Positions 42,528 to 50,961 of a stretch of DNA of 64,000 nucleotides are shown here, piece by piece (within the stretch, counting starts at the first letter, position 1; the number at the start of each line of letters is the position of its first letter). The stretch covers positions 334,108 to 398,107 of the forward strand of contig NZ_JACYFG010000040.1 in assembly GCF_014803405.1 (NCBI RefSeq). Direction: 5' to 3'. The translations under genes were made by a program, and so were the position numbers. The notes under the pieces are model-generated. The model was not told where the DNA came from. It was given only the letters and a program-made list of their open reading frames with translations, and made no database searches. Source of the DNA: Pelagicoccus enzymogenes. Lineage in GTDB: Bacteria; Verrucomicrobiota; Verrucomicrobiia; Opitutales; Opitutaceae.

Positions 42528-44018
42528 TCACTTGCCGAACCGCAAGATCGCGCAGGCGCCACCGCCCTCGCGATTTCCCACTTCCAGTTCACCACCGTGC
42601 AAGGCCATGATCTCCTTCACGAAGCTCAGCCCGACTCCGCTGCTCTTCTCCCCCGTTTTGGGACGCACCAAAGAATAGAAACGTTCGGTCACCTTGTCCA
42701 AGGCGTAGTCCGGAATCCCCGGCCCCTCGTCCTCTACCCTAAGCTCGCGCCCTTCGGTCGTAACAAGCACCACCGATCCCCGCGGAGCGAAGTCGACCGC
42801 GTTCTGCAACAAATTCTGGATCGCCTGCCGCACCAAAAAGCGCTCGCCCCGAATCGGCTCCGCCTTCGCTCCATCGATCCGAATTTCTATCCCTTCGGCT
42901 CGGGCGCTCGCCTCCCATGCCTCGACGATCTCACTCAGCAGCGCTGACAAGTCGATCGTTTCCACGTTCTGCAAAGCGCGGCGCGACTCGACGGAGGCCA
43001 GTTCCAACATCCGGTCCACGATCCTGCGCAAACGCTCCGACTCCTTGCGAACGTTCGCCAAAAACTTGCGCCGCTCCGCTTCCTCCATGTCGCCTTCCAG
43101 CAGCTCCGCAGCTCCGCTGATGCCCGAAATCGGCGACTTCAACTGATGCGTCAAGCTCTGCACGTAGCGTTCAACGTACTGCTTGCCCTCCAAGGCCAAG
43201 CGCATTTCCTCGAACGCTCGCCCCAGCTCGTTCGCCTCTATGCCAAAGAGACGCGGATAGCTCGCGTTCCGCCCATCCCGCAAGGCATTCGCATAAGCGA
43301 TGAGCCGCTTGATCGGTTGGGTCAACCAAAGCGAAAGCAAGGCGCCTAAGAGCAAAACCGCCACTCCCGCAACGACTACGTACAACTCGAATCGATTCTC
43401 CGCTCTCGCGATCAGCTCGTTCACGTAAGAAGTTGGCTTCCCGACTGTCACCACACCTTGAATACGTCCGTCAATCCGAACCGGAGCCGCAACATAGAGA
43501 ATAAGGGCTTTCTCTCCATCGCGAGACGTCCATGTCGCCCGCGCCCCATACTGGCCCTTCAAGGTGCGGGAAACGTCAATCCACTTCGAGAAGTCCTGCC
43601 CCTCGTTGGACCGGTCCGACGAATCGAACAATACGATTCCCTTGGCATCCGTCAGGTACACCTCCAGATCCACCGACTCTTTTTGCAAGGAGTAGATCTG
43701 AGCCTCAAACCTCCGCTCATAGGCACGCCGAAAAATTTGCTCGATGGTATCCGAAGAGTAGCCTTCGCGCTCCGCCGAGTATTCCAATTGGGCAGCCAGA
43801 ATATTCGCCGTATCCACCAGCGACTCCTCCATCGACTCCAGGTAACGCGGCTGGATCTCTTGGGTCATCGTCGACATGATCGCATAGAAACCGCCTCCGA
43901 CCACCAGCAAGTAGACCAGCAATATACTGGCTCGAATCGAAATCAGCCGCTTGGGCAGCCGCAGCCAACGCGGCCCCCGCATATCCGGATTCGTCAATAC
44001 CTGCCAAAGCGATTTCAT
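42528..44018 (-). CDS. creC: sensor histidine kinase CreC-like
   Basis: This membrane kinase has 496 residues: helix 1 (about 29-48), a periplasmic PAS-like CHASE-type domain (about 50-205), helix 2 (about 212-233), HAMP (to about 285), the His box with H291 (SLTHQLKSPISGISG), and HATPase (N-box QNLLQNAVDFAP, G1 EDEGPGIP, G2 SSGVGLSFV). The box HQLKSP matches the CreC subgroup. The response regulator CreB lies upstream across a gap of 132 bases that contains a REP-like inverted repeat. In E. coli CreBC responds to growth in minimal media and acetyl-phosphate. ATG 44018 (MKSLWQVL) is used; the earlier start lies in the repeat. Confidence 0.8.
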   Translation of the reverse strand: MKSLWQVLTNPDMRGPRWLRLPKRLISIRASILLVYLLVVGGGFYAIMSTMTQEIQPRYLESMEESLVDTANILAAQLEYSAEREGYSSDTIEQIFRRAYERRFEAQIYSLQKESVDLEVYLTDAKGIVLFDSSDRSNEGQDFSKWIDVSRTLKGQYGARATWTSRDGEKALILYVAAPVRIDGRIQGVVTVGKPTSYVNELIARAENRFELYVVVAGVAVLLLGALLSLWLTQPIKRLIAYANALRDGRNASYPRLFGIEANELGRAFEEMRLALEGKQYVERYVQSLTHQLKSPISGISGAAELLEGDMEEAERRKFLANVRKESERLRRIVDRMLELASVESRRALQNVETIDLSALLSEIVEAWEASARAEGIEIRIDGAKAEPIRGERFLVRQAIQNLLQNAVDFAPRGSVVLVTTEGRELRVEDEGPGIPDYALDKVTERFYSLVRPKTGEKSSGVGLSFVKEIMALHGGELEVGNREGGGACAILRFGK

Positions 44019-44042
44019 CTGGTAACTCGAAATCGTGGAAGT

Positions 44043-44103
44043 GTGCTTGTCACGCGAATACCCAACAACGATTCCCTCGATTCGCGTGACAAGCACGCTC
44101 CCA
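44043..44103. repeat. REP-like inverted pair between creB and creC
   Basis: GTGCTTGTCACGCGAAT (44043-44059) and its perfect inverted copy (44080-44096), 20 bases apart, form a strong potential stem. Each half contains the core GCGTGCTYGTCACGC-like hairpin found also at 30475 and 58143. It would lie in the creB-creC transcript and might tune creC expression. Confidence 0.65.
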
Positions 44104-44150
44104 CATATACAGAACCATACACGCGTTTCACCCTCATACCCGATCCTCGC

Positions 44151-44861
44151 TTAATACTGCATCGAGTAGCCGATCCCCCGATGCGTTTGGATGTATTCAA
44201 CACCTGGCGACACCTCGCGCAACTTGGCTCGGATCGACTTGACGTGGGCGTCCACCGTTCGCTCGCCGCTTGCCTCCGGCTCCTCCCAAACCTGATACAT
44301 TAGCTGCTCGCGCGTGAGCACTCGTCCCGGTCGCTCCAGAAAAACCTTGAGCATGCGGAACTCATACCGCGTCAAGCTCAGCAAACGTTCCGCCAACGAG
44401 ATCTGATAACGCTCTCCATCGAGCGAGAAAGGCCCAAAAACGCTTTCGCTACCTTCCTCGCCCCGCTCCTCAAGACGACCGCGCTTCAAGATCACCCGCA
44501 CCCGCGCCACGAGCTCCCGCACGCTGAACGGCTTGCACACATAGTCGTCCCCACCGATCTCCAAGCCGAGGATACGGTCGATTTCCTCGTTGCGAGCCGT
44601 CAAAAAGACAATGGGGACCTGCGACACGGCTCGGATCTGCTTGCACACCTCGAAGCCCGTCGTATCCGGCAGGCCCACGTCCAAAACGACAAGTGCGTAC
44701 TCCTTCTCGGAAATCTTCTGCAAGCCCTCGCCCCCCGTAGTCACCCACTCGCTCTCAAAGCCCTCCTTGCCCAAGCCAAAGCGAATGTTATCCGCAATGC
44801 TTGGCTCGTCCTCGACGATCAGGACGCAGGGCCGGCTCCAATTCGAATCCACTTTCAACAC
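44151..44861 (-). CDS. creB: response regulator CreB-like (OmpR family)
   Basis: This 236-residue regulator has a receiver (D61 in VVLDVGLPD, K110 in VCKPFS) and an OmpR-type winged helix (LTRYEFRMLKVFLERPGRVLT, THRGIGYSM). The segment LTAR-NEEIDRILGLEIGGDDYV is close to E. coli CreB. It is the only receiver in this window with a recognisable DNA-binding domain. It pairs with creC downstream. No creD gene follows. Confidence 0.85.
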   Translation of the reverse strand: MLKVDSNWSRPCVLIVEDEPSIADNIRFGLGKEGFESEWVTTGGEGLQKISEKEYALVVLDVGLPDTTGFEVCKQIRAVSQVPIVFLTARNEEIDRILGLEIGGDDYVCKPFSVRELVARVRVILKRGRLEERGEEGSESVFGPFSLDGERYQISLAERLLSLTRYEFRMLKVFLERPGRVLTREQLMYQVWEEPEASGERTVDAHVKSIRAKLREVSPGVEYIQTHRGIGYSMQY

Positions 44862-44973
44862 GGACGTAAGCTACTCGGCACAAACGACAAGCAGCAACGC
44901 TAGAATTGAGCCCCCTCCCTTCCGCTACGCTTTACATTGCGACTCGAGCGAGAGCCCTCAAGCTACCGAATCC

Positions 44974-46044
44974 ATTGTTATCGCGCTCATCGCCTATCTC
45001 CTGCTCGCCCTCGGCGTCTCCTTTCTCTGCTCCATCCTCGAAGCGGCAATCCTCTCCATGCCGCCGTCCTTCGTGCGGCAAGCCGAGAAAAGTGGAGCCC
45101 GCTTCGGCAAGCGCCTCGCCCTGCTCAAGAAGGACATCGACCAGTCGCTCGCTGCCATTCTCACCCTCAACACCATCGCCCACACCGTCGGCGCCGCCGG
45201 CGTCGGCTCCCAAGCCGTCGCCGTCTTCGGGGAAGCCTACTTCGGCATCATCTCCGCAGTCCTCACCCTGCTGATCCTTCTCCTCTCCGAAATCATCCCC
45301 AAAACGCTCGGCGCCCAGAACTGGAGAGCGCTCGCGCCGGCAACCACCTACGCTTGCCACGCCATCGTCATCGGAACCTACCCCATTGTCGCAATCTCCA
45401 AGCGCATCACCTCCTTGCTCCAGTCAAAAGGCAAGCCGCACGCCAGCGTGAGCCGCGACGAGATCGTATCGCTCGCCCAAATCGGCAAGTCGGAAGGTGT
45501 TCTCGCCGAACGAGAATCGAAGATGATCCGCAACCTCATCCGCTTCCGCGACCTGAGGGTCGAAAACATCATGACCCCGCGTACCGTTCTGGGCAGCCTC
45601 GCCGAGGATACCACCTCCGGCACTGCCGTCTCGATGGCCGACGTCATGCGCTTCACCCGCATCCCCGTGTATTCGGAGAATAAGGACAACATAACCGGCT
45701 ACGTCATCAAGACGGACCTCCTGCGCTCCGTCGCCAACGACAAGCCCAAGGTAACCGCCGGCGAACTGAAGCGTCCCATTCGCCTCGTTTCGGAATTCGA
45801 CACCTTGGCCAAGCTCTTCGACGAGCTGCTGCGCAGCCACGAGCACATCGCCATCGTTGTCGACGAGTATGGCGGCACGAGCGGCTTGGTCACCATGGAA
45901 GACCTCATAGAAACCTTGATCGGCTTGGAGATCGTAGACGAATCCGACTCGGAAACCGACATGCGCGTACTTGCCCGCGAACGCTGGGAGAAGCGAGCTC
46001 GCGAGATGGGAATCCTCACCGACGATCCCGATTCACAAAGCTAA
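44974..46044 (+). CDS. CNNM/CBS-domain transport protein (HlyC/CorC, DUF21 family)
   Basis: This about 356-residue inner-membrane protein starts with a DUF21/CNNM domain of four helices (to about 155, including SEIIPKTLGA), followed by two CBS domains (MTPRTVLGSL and VVDEYGGTSGLVTMEDLIETLIG). These proteins are linked to Mg2+/Co2+ efflux. There is no ATG, GTG or TTG in frame between the divergent creB start and the first helix. I place the start at ATT 44974 (IVIALIAYLL). ATT is rare as a start; a sequencing error, or a start far upstream overlapping creB (to 44590), are the alternatives. An internal ATG at 45058 would remove the first helix. Confidence 0.75.
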   Translation: MVIALIAYLLLALGVSFLCSILEAAILSMPPSFVRQAEKSGARFGKRLALLKKDIDQSLAAILTLNTIAHTVGAAGVGSQAVAVFGEAYFGIISAVLTLLILLLSEIIPKTLGAQNWRALAPATTYACHAIVIGTYPIVAISKRITSLLQSKGKPHASVSRDEIVSLAQIGKSEGVLAERESKMIRNLIRFRDLRVENIMTPRTVLGSLAEDTTSGTAVSMADVMRFTRIPVYSENKDNITGYVIKTDLLRSVANDKPKVTAGELKRPIRLVSEFDTLAKLFDELLRSHEHIAIVVDEYGGTSGLVTMEDLIETLIGLEIVDESDSETDMRVLARERWEKRAREMGILTDDPDSQS

Positions 46045-46053
46045 GAGCTCCAC

Positions 46054-46719
46054 TCAGGCCGACTCGCCGACTCGAGTCCGACAGCCAAGCAGCAAGCCCA
46101 TGCTAGCCCAAAGCGACCCAGCGGCCAGCCATTGCCAAAAAGCGAAGCTGTACCACAAGGGTACGCCCATTTCGCGCCAGTCCGTCCCCACCCAACCAAG
46201 GTCTCTCTGGTCCAAGTAAACCGCAAGCTGGCTAGCGCCTATCGCCAGCAAAGGCAAAACCACCACTAGCGAGGGCCAAATACGCGCCCCCGCTCGACGC
46301 CCGCGGGAAGTGGCCAGCAGCAGCAAGCCGACGAACAAGGACAAGAACGAAAGCAAGGCGAGCAACTCGTGCGCTTTGTCGATCACGTCTGACAGATGAA
46401 AAAACAAAAGACGCTCCACCCCCACGCCTACACCAAAGAGCAAGCCGACGAAAACCAAGACCGCCCCCAGGCGTTCCCGTTTCGACCTCCCCGCAGCGTC
46501 GTTGAAAAATCGATACGCCAAGGGAAACAACAGCGCCATTCCCAACGCCAAGCCTCCCGCAAACCAAGCGCCCCCCTCGGGATTGTGCTTCTGGGAGGCC
46601 AAGGCCGACATCACTTGGTAGGCCCAATCAAATCCCTCTGGATACACCCGCGCTGCCAAGAGAGAGCCCGCCACCACCGACAGGACGGACAAGCCGTAAC
46701 ATTTCCAAGCGAGGCCCAT
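46054..46719 (-). CDS. six-helix membrane protein of unknown function
   Basis: This 221-residue protein has about six predicted helices (about 8-25, 48-68, 83-106, 118-139, 148-166, 190-212) and conserved-looking loops (VYPEGFDWAYQVMSAL). It could belong to the DUF998/Frag1-like group, but I am not certain. It is convergent with the CNNM gene (9 bases away) and lies 8 bases after the MFS transporter gene on the same strand, so it may be co-transcribed with that gene. Confidence 0.6.
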   Translation of the reverse strand: MGLAWKCYGLSVLSVVAGSLLAARVYPEGFDWAYQVMSALASQKHNPEGGAWFAGGLALGMALLFPLAYRFFNDAAGRSKRERLGAVLVFVGLLFGVGVGVERLLFFHLSDVIDKAHELLALLSFLSLFVGLLLLATSRGRRAGARIWPSLVVVLPLLAIGASQLAVYLDQRDLGWVGTDWREMGVPLWYSFAFWQWLAAGSLWASMGLLLGCRTRVGESA

Positions 46720-46727
46720 CTCTGGAT

Positions 46728-48014
46728 CTAATCCTTTGGACCGCCTTGCTTAGCCGGAATCTTGCGCGTCTTGGCCAAGAAGATGAGCATGCCGATAATC
46801 ATCAGAGCAGGAATCACGGCCATGCCCGCGCGCTGCGACTCGAAAATCCCCACCAATTGACCATAGAGCAAAGGTCCCAAAAACGCCGTCGCCTTGCCAG
46901 AGAAGGCAAAGAATCCAAAAAACTCGTTCGCCTTGTCCTCCGGCGTCAAGCGACTCAGGTAGGCGCGGCTCGCGGATTGGTTAGGCCCCAGAAAGAGCCC
47001 GATCACCACAGCGCACACCCAAAACTCAGTCTTGGTTGAAATGAAAAGCGCTGCAGTTGTCGGCAGCACCAGGCCAATCAGCGAGATCACAATCGTCGCC
47101 CTGCTGCCGATCTTGTCTTCGACGAAACTGAAAACCAAAGAGCCCAGTCCCGAGCAAACGTTCAAGGCGATCCCGAAGACCATCAGATCCTGGAAGGTGA
47201 ATCCAAATACGATGGTCGCGTAGATGCCTCCGAACGAGAAGATGGCGACAAGGCCGTCATTGTAGAAGAGACGGGCCACCAGCATCCAAAAGAGCTGCCG
47301 ATACTGGCGAATGTGGTGAAAGGTATCCACCAGTCGACTGAACGACAAACGAGCGACCTTAAAGAACCCCTCGGAATGCTGCGGCGCCTTTTTCTCCTTA
47401 ACCCAAAGCAGTATTGGAATACTAAACACGGCGAACCAAATCGCGACCAGCACGTTGGTCGCCCGCACGTTTTGCTGCCCTTCCTTGCTCAGGCCAAACC
47501 AAGGATCGGAGCTCTCCGACAAGAAGCCCGCCAAGGCGATGAACAAGCAAATCAAACCGCCCGCGTAGCCAAGAGCGAACGCTTGCCCCGACACTTTCCC
47601 GTGCTTCTCCTTGGGGGCGATCTCCGGCAGGAAGGCGTTGTTGAAAACGATAGAAAGCTCGGTCGCGATCAAGGCCACGGCAAAGAGCGCCAAGCCCAGC
47701 ATGACGTCTCCCTTCATGGGGAAATAGAGAGCCCCAATCGCGACACAGGCCAGGATCGTCGATACCGCCAGGAAACGCTTCTTCCAGCCAAAGGCGTCCG
47801 CGGCCGCTCCCAGCATAGGCGACAAGAGAGCGATCACCACCGAGGCGATCGCCACCGTGTTCCCCCACAAGGTCGTGCCCACGTTTTTGTCCGGAGCGAT
47901 GACCGTAGTGAAGTAGGTATTGAATACAAAAGTCAGGACCAGCGTTCCGAAAGCCGAGTTGGCGAAGTCGAAACAAGCCCAGGACCAAATACGCTTAGGA
48001 GAGGATTCAGGCAC
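46728..48014 (-). CDS. MFS transporter of UMF1 / Atg22-like family
   Basis: This 428-residue secondary transporter has about 12 helices and the UMF1/Atg22-like start SWACFDFANSAFGTLVLTFVFNTYF. The loop IAPKEKHGKVSGQAFALGYAGG and the FGPNQSASRAYLSRL-type segment are typical (here LGPNQSASRAYL). Yeast Atg22 exports amino acids from the vacuole; bacterial members are poorly studied and may export small metabolites. The small membrane protein gene follows by 8 bases. Confidence 0.85.
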   Translation of the reverse strand: MPESSPKRIWSWACFDFANSAFGTLVLTFVFNTYFTTVIAPDKNVGTTLWGNTVAIASVVIALLSPMLGAAADAFGWKKRFLAVSTILACVAIGALYFPMKGDVMLGLALFAVALIATELSIVFNNAFLPEIAPKEKHGKVSGQAFALGYAGGLICLFIALAGFLSESSDPWFGLSKEGQQNVRATNVLVAIWFAVFSIPILLWVKEKKAPQHSEGFFKVARLSFSRLVDTFHHIRQYRQLFWMLVARLFYNDGLVAIFSFGGIYATIVFGFTFQDLMVFGIALNVCSGLGSLVFSFVEDKIGSRATIVISLIGLVLPTTAALFISTKTEFWVCAVVIGLFLGPNQSASRAYLSRLTPEDKANEFFGFFAFSGKATAFLGPLLYGQLVGIFESQRAGMAVIPALMIIGMLIFLAKTRKIPAKQGGPKD

Positions 48015-48065
48015 GAAGAATGGCCTAGCGGCTCATTCCGAAATAGCGAGCCAACACCGCCGACT

Positions 48066-48533
48066 TCAACGCCCCGCGCCCACCTCAAACTCAGGGCCGC
48101 CTTGGGTTTCCTTGAAGGCGACCACCTTCCCGTCGATGATGAGAATCTCTGCGGACACGGTCCCTTTGACCCGCTCGTTGCGATAGATCGGCTCCCTGAC
48201 GATGACGACCTCGCCCGTTTTGTGGTCAATGTAAGAGCGTTCCTCCTCACCGTCAGATTCGATGGTAGAGCTGAGCAAAACCTCCTTTTCATAGCGCCAT
48301 ATCTCGGCCGTAACTCCTTGCTGCACCACTTCCTCAACCGCCAGCGGCTCGCCGAGGATGGCAACAACCTCCGACTTCGTCATCCCTTTGGTAACGGTCT
48401 GCGGAACAGCGACCTCCGTGGAGTCGGCTCCCGTCGTTTCGCAGCCCGCCAACATGAGGGCGGCCAAAGCCAGTGCGCCTGCGAGCAGCAGGTTCGAGAT
48501 AGGAAGGTTTAGGGGCGATCTGTTTTGTTTCAT
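48066..48533 (-). CDS. lipoprotein with SmpA/BamE-like domain
   Basis: This 155-residue lipoprotein has lipobox LAGC31 and a short linker. The domain has the SmpA/OmlA pattern: VTKGMTKSEVVAILGEPLAVE followed by EIWRYEK. Such domains occur in BamE and other small outer-membrane lipoproteins. A paralogue (50128-50562) begins with the same CETTGA after the lipobox and has KGMAAVDLLAALGEPDEI at the same place. The two genes flank gpsA on the same strand. The role is unknown. Confidence 0.7.
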   Translation of the reverse strand: MKQNRSPLNLPISNLLLAGALALAALMLAGCETTGADSTEVAVPQTVTKGMTKSEVVAILGEPLAVEEVVQQGVTAEIWRYEKEVLLSSTIESDGEEERSYIDHKTGEVVIVREPIYRNERVKGTVSAEILIIDGKVVAFKETQGGPEFEVGAGR

Positions 48534-48642
48534 GACGGTCTCTCTAAGGCAGCAATCTGAAGCATTCTTCCAAAAAGCTAAACCGAGGATGCTGCCACCC
48601 CTTCAACTTAGGACAGCTCTGCCTCTCTGAGCTAGGAATGCG

Positions 48643-49659
48643 TTACTCTTTCTTTAGATCTCGACTCATCAAATCGGCCAACGCCTTCATCGGAGGCTTG
48701 GCCTCGTAACATATCTGGTAAACCTGGTCCAGGATAGGGGCGTCGATGCCATCCCGACGGCAAATGGAATGGAAAGCGCTCGCCGTACGGTAGCCCTCCA
48801 CCGCCGTCTTCTGCGACTCGATGATTTCCGCCGCAGTCCGACCGCTCGCCAACTCCTCTCCGAAGGTCCTGTTACGACTCCAATCTCCATGGCAAGTCGC
48901 GACGAGATCACCAAATCCGCTCAACCCATAGAACGTTTCCAGGCTCGCCCCGAGAGCCTGCCCCACTCGCACCATCTCCGCAACAGCCCGAGTAAGCAAG
49001 GAGGCCAAGGCGTTGTCGCCCAGCCGCAAGCCTTGGCAGCAGCCTGCGGCCACCGCGTAGACATTCTTGAGGCAACCGCCCAGCTCTACCCCTCTCAGGT
49101 CACGGCTGGCGTAAACGCGGAGGTTCGGACCGCTGACGGCATTCTGCAAGCTCTCGATCTGCCCTTCGAGGCAGTCACCGAAAGCCAGGGTCATCGCCGT
49201 CGGCTTGCCCGCTGCAACTTCGCCGGCGAAGGTCGGCCCCGACAAGCTCCCCACAATCGCAGTCGGCAGCTCGTCCTTGATGATCTCGCAAGGCGTCTTC
49301 TGCGTCTCCAGCTCCAAGCCTTTGGCAAGGCTCACGAAAAGCGCCGACGGCTTGAGCACCCCCGTATCGAGCCGAGCGATACGCCGACACCAGTCTCGCA
49401 GCGCGTAGGAGGGAACGCCCATGAAAATAACATCCGCGCCACTCAGAGCTGCAGCCAAGTCGTCGCTCACCTTCAGCCCTGGACCAAAAGCGTAACCGGG
49501 CAGGTAGTCCTTGTTTTCGCGTTCGGCCGCCATGGACCGAGCTTGCTCCGTCCTGCGGGCCAACAAGGTGGTATCCAAGCCTTGGCGCTCGCAGTGCAAA
49601 GCCATGGCCGTGCCCCACGCTCCCGCTCCACAGACTGTAATTTTGAGGGATTCGCACAT
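48643..49659 (-). CDS. gpsA: glycerol-3-phosphate dehydrogenase [NAD(P)+] GpsA
   Basis: GpsA reduces dihydroxyacetone phosphate to sn-glycerol-3-phosphate for phospholipid synthesis. The 338-residue protein from ATG 49659 has the NAD-binding GAGAWGTA (about 11-18), GVPSYALR, SLAKGLE, the LSGPTFAGEVAAGKPTA segment and GLSGFGDLVATC. All are family hallmarks. The open frame continues upstream to 50055, but that part is antisense to another gene and unrelated. Confidence 0.92.
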   Translation of the reverse strand: MCESLKITVCGAGAWGTAMALHCERQGLDTTLLARRTEQARSMAAERENKDYLPGYAFGPGLKVSDDLAAALSGADVIFMGVPSYALRDWCRRIARLDTGVLKPSALFVSLAKGLELETQKTPCEIIKDELPTAIVGSLSGPTFAGEVAAGKPTAMTLAFGDCLEGQIESLQNAVSGPNLRVYASRDLRGVELGGCLKNVYAVAAGCCQGLRLGDNALASLLTRAVAEMVRVGQALGASLETFYGLSGFGDLVATCHGDWSRNRTFGEELASGRTAAEIIESQKTAVEGYRTASAFHSICRRDGIDAPILDQVYQICYEAKPPMKALADLMSRDLKKE

Positions 49660-49843
49660 ACTCAATCGCGTTCTACCCGAGTCGGGCCTCATAGCAACAA
49701 CGAGTTGAGCGATAAGCAATTGGGCCCCGCTCGTAAAAAACTGCAGAAACATCCATGTATTAGCGCCTATTTGCTGATTTCTGTTGAACGCTTGTTCTCC
49801 TCCGTCGTCTTTTAAAGCATACGTAAAATTGGAAATCCACGAA

Positions 49844-50107
49844 ATGCTGCAATACCTCAAGACTCGACTTAGACGTTCTCCCGTTCGGGTGGACGCTATG
49901 CTGCGTCGGCACGAGGAGAAGGAAGGCGTCAAAAACGCGCAGTTCGTAAGCTTCCTCCAGCAAAGCGGTTTCCGCAAACGGGCGCTTGCTCGGCACGACA
50001 AGACCAAGCGCTTCAAGAAGCTGGTCGCCATCGCCGCGATCTGGAGCTTCCTCATCGCCTGCGGCTGGATCGCCTACGAAAGCGCCGAAGCGCTCGAATT
50101 GTTCTAG
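49844..50107 (+). CDS. small basic single-helix membrane protein
   Basis: This 87-residue protein has a strongly basic N-terminal half (LKTRLRRSPVRVDAMLRRHEEKEG, cut here to the key part) and one membrane helix near the end (VAIAAIWSFLIACGWIAY, about 60-78). ATG 49844 is chosen; an earlier TTG (49784) would add 20 residues. It resembles short anchored proteins that sit near the membrane and bind acidic partners. No family is recognised. It is divergent from gpsA and convergent with the lipoprotein gene. Confidence 0.55.
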   Translation: MLQYLKTRLRRSPVRVDAMLRRHEEKEGVKNAQFVSFLQQSGFRKRALARHDKTKRFKKLVAIAAIWSFLIACGWIAYESAEALELF

Positions 50108-50127
50108 GCGTCCCTACCCATCCGCCC

Positions 50128-50562
50128 CTAATTCAGGCGCTCCATGTTTTCACGCCTGACCTTCCAAGCGGTCATCACGCCATCTACGATAAGGAACAGG
50201 GTTTCCTCCACCGACCGTTCCGTGGCCGGCGTATAGACGTTGTCGGTGATCGCCATCTGAACCCCACCCACTTCCATACCCGGCGTTTCAACGGTACCGC
50301 TCACCACGAGAGAAACGTTTTCGTTCACTTTCCGGTAAACCCAAATCTCGGTCCCCTCCACCGGCGGAGTCGCCGGACGAATTTCGTCAGGCTCTCCCAA
50401 GGCCGCCAAAAGATCTACCGCCGCCATGCCCTTGCGCAGTTCGACCGGCTCCGCAAGCGCCCTCCCTCCGGCAGCGCCAGTCGTTTCGCAGGCGACCAAC
50501 AAGATTGAAGTCGCCGCCAAAGCAGCGAATTGGAAGAAGCGGGCATACGTATTCGGGCTCAT
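50128..50562 (-). CDS. lipoprotein, paralogue of the 48066-48533 protein
   Basis: This 144-residue lipoprotein has lipobox LVAC25 followed by ETTGA. It has the SmpA/OmlA-like core (LRKGMAAVDLLAALGEPDEI, then EIWVYRK), a beta-rich middle with VSGTVETPGMEV, and a C-terminal VDGVMTAWKVRRE. The two tandem FadR-like palindromes at 50654-50690 lie about 90 bases before its start, on its promoter side. It may be controlled by them. The function is unknown. Confidence 0.7.
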   Translation of the reverse strand: MSPNTYARFFQFAALAATSILLVACETTGAAGGRALAEPVELRKGMAAVDLLAALGEPDEIRPATPPVEGTEIWVYRKVNENVSLVVSGTVETPGMEVGGVQMAITDNVYTPATERSVEETLFLIVDGVMTAWKVRRENMERLN

Positions 50563-50653
50563 CAGGAAGGGGTAGGTGTTGCAGTGTCCAAAAAGCTGTT
50601 ACACCAAAAAACAGCCCACCCCTTCCCACAATTTCCCCTCAATGCCGCGGGGC

Positions 50654-50690
50654 CAGTGGTCTGACCACTCCGCCCAGTGGTCTGACCACT
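50654..50690. promoter_or_regulatory. two tandem copies of CAGTGGTCTGACCACT (FadR/GntR-like operators)
   Basis: Copies at 50654-50669 and 50675-50690 are identical, 21 bases apart from start to start (two helical turns). Each is a palindrome (AGTGGTC-T-GACCACT). The centre TGGTCTGACCA fits the TGGTCYGACCA pattern that I recall for FadR-type GntR regulators. The nearest gene start is that of the lipoprotein at 50562. Confidence 0.6.
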
Positions 50691-50898
50691 GCTGGCTCAG
50701 CGAAAAGCGACGACGGCAATTCCGTAGGACATCGCCACTCGCTGACCCGAGAGGGACGGGGTTAATCCGGTTCGCTTTGCGGGGCGCGCTTCCGCCCATG
50801 CACGCTGGCAAAGAGCAAGCGATCCCCTAGCGGCACAAGTCCGCTTCCCATGGTGAAGACAAACACCTAACCTGAAGCCTTCTCCCGCTATTGTTGAT

Positions 50899-50932
50899 AA
50901 AAAAAAGGCCGCGACTGGAAAGTCGCGGCCTT
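50899..50932 (-). terminator. rho-independent terminator of the sdhCAB operon
   Basis: Read on the minus strand, a perfect 12-base stem (AAGGCCGCGACT / AGTCGCGGCCTT, 50905-50932, 4-base loop) is followed by a run of eight T. It ends about 30 bases after the sdhB stop codon. The fit to a strong intrinsic terminator is excellent. Confidence 0.9.
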
Positions 50933-50961
50933 GAAAGTGTTTTCCGAATACGGAGATTCGA

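Larger units (their letters stand above)
50563..50961. other. 399-base gap with tandem operators and a terminator
   Basis: I find no credible gene here. It holds the upstream region of the 50562 lipoprotein gene, two copies of a palindrome at 50654-50690, and the terminator of the sdh operon at 50899-50932. Open frames on both strands (50576-50830, 50599-50811) have unlikely composition. Confidence 0.6.

Noticed and set aside
50576..50830. Possible gene around the tandem palindromes
   Set aside because: The translation repeats QWSDH from the palindrome itself and has no start context; the site is better read as operators.
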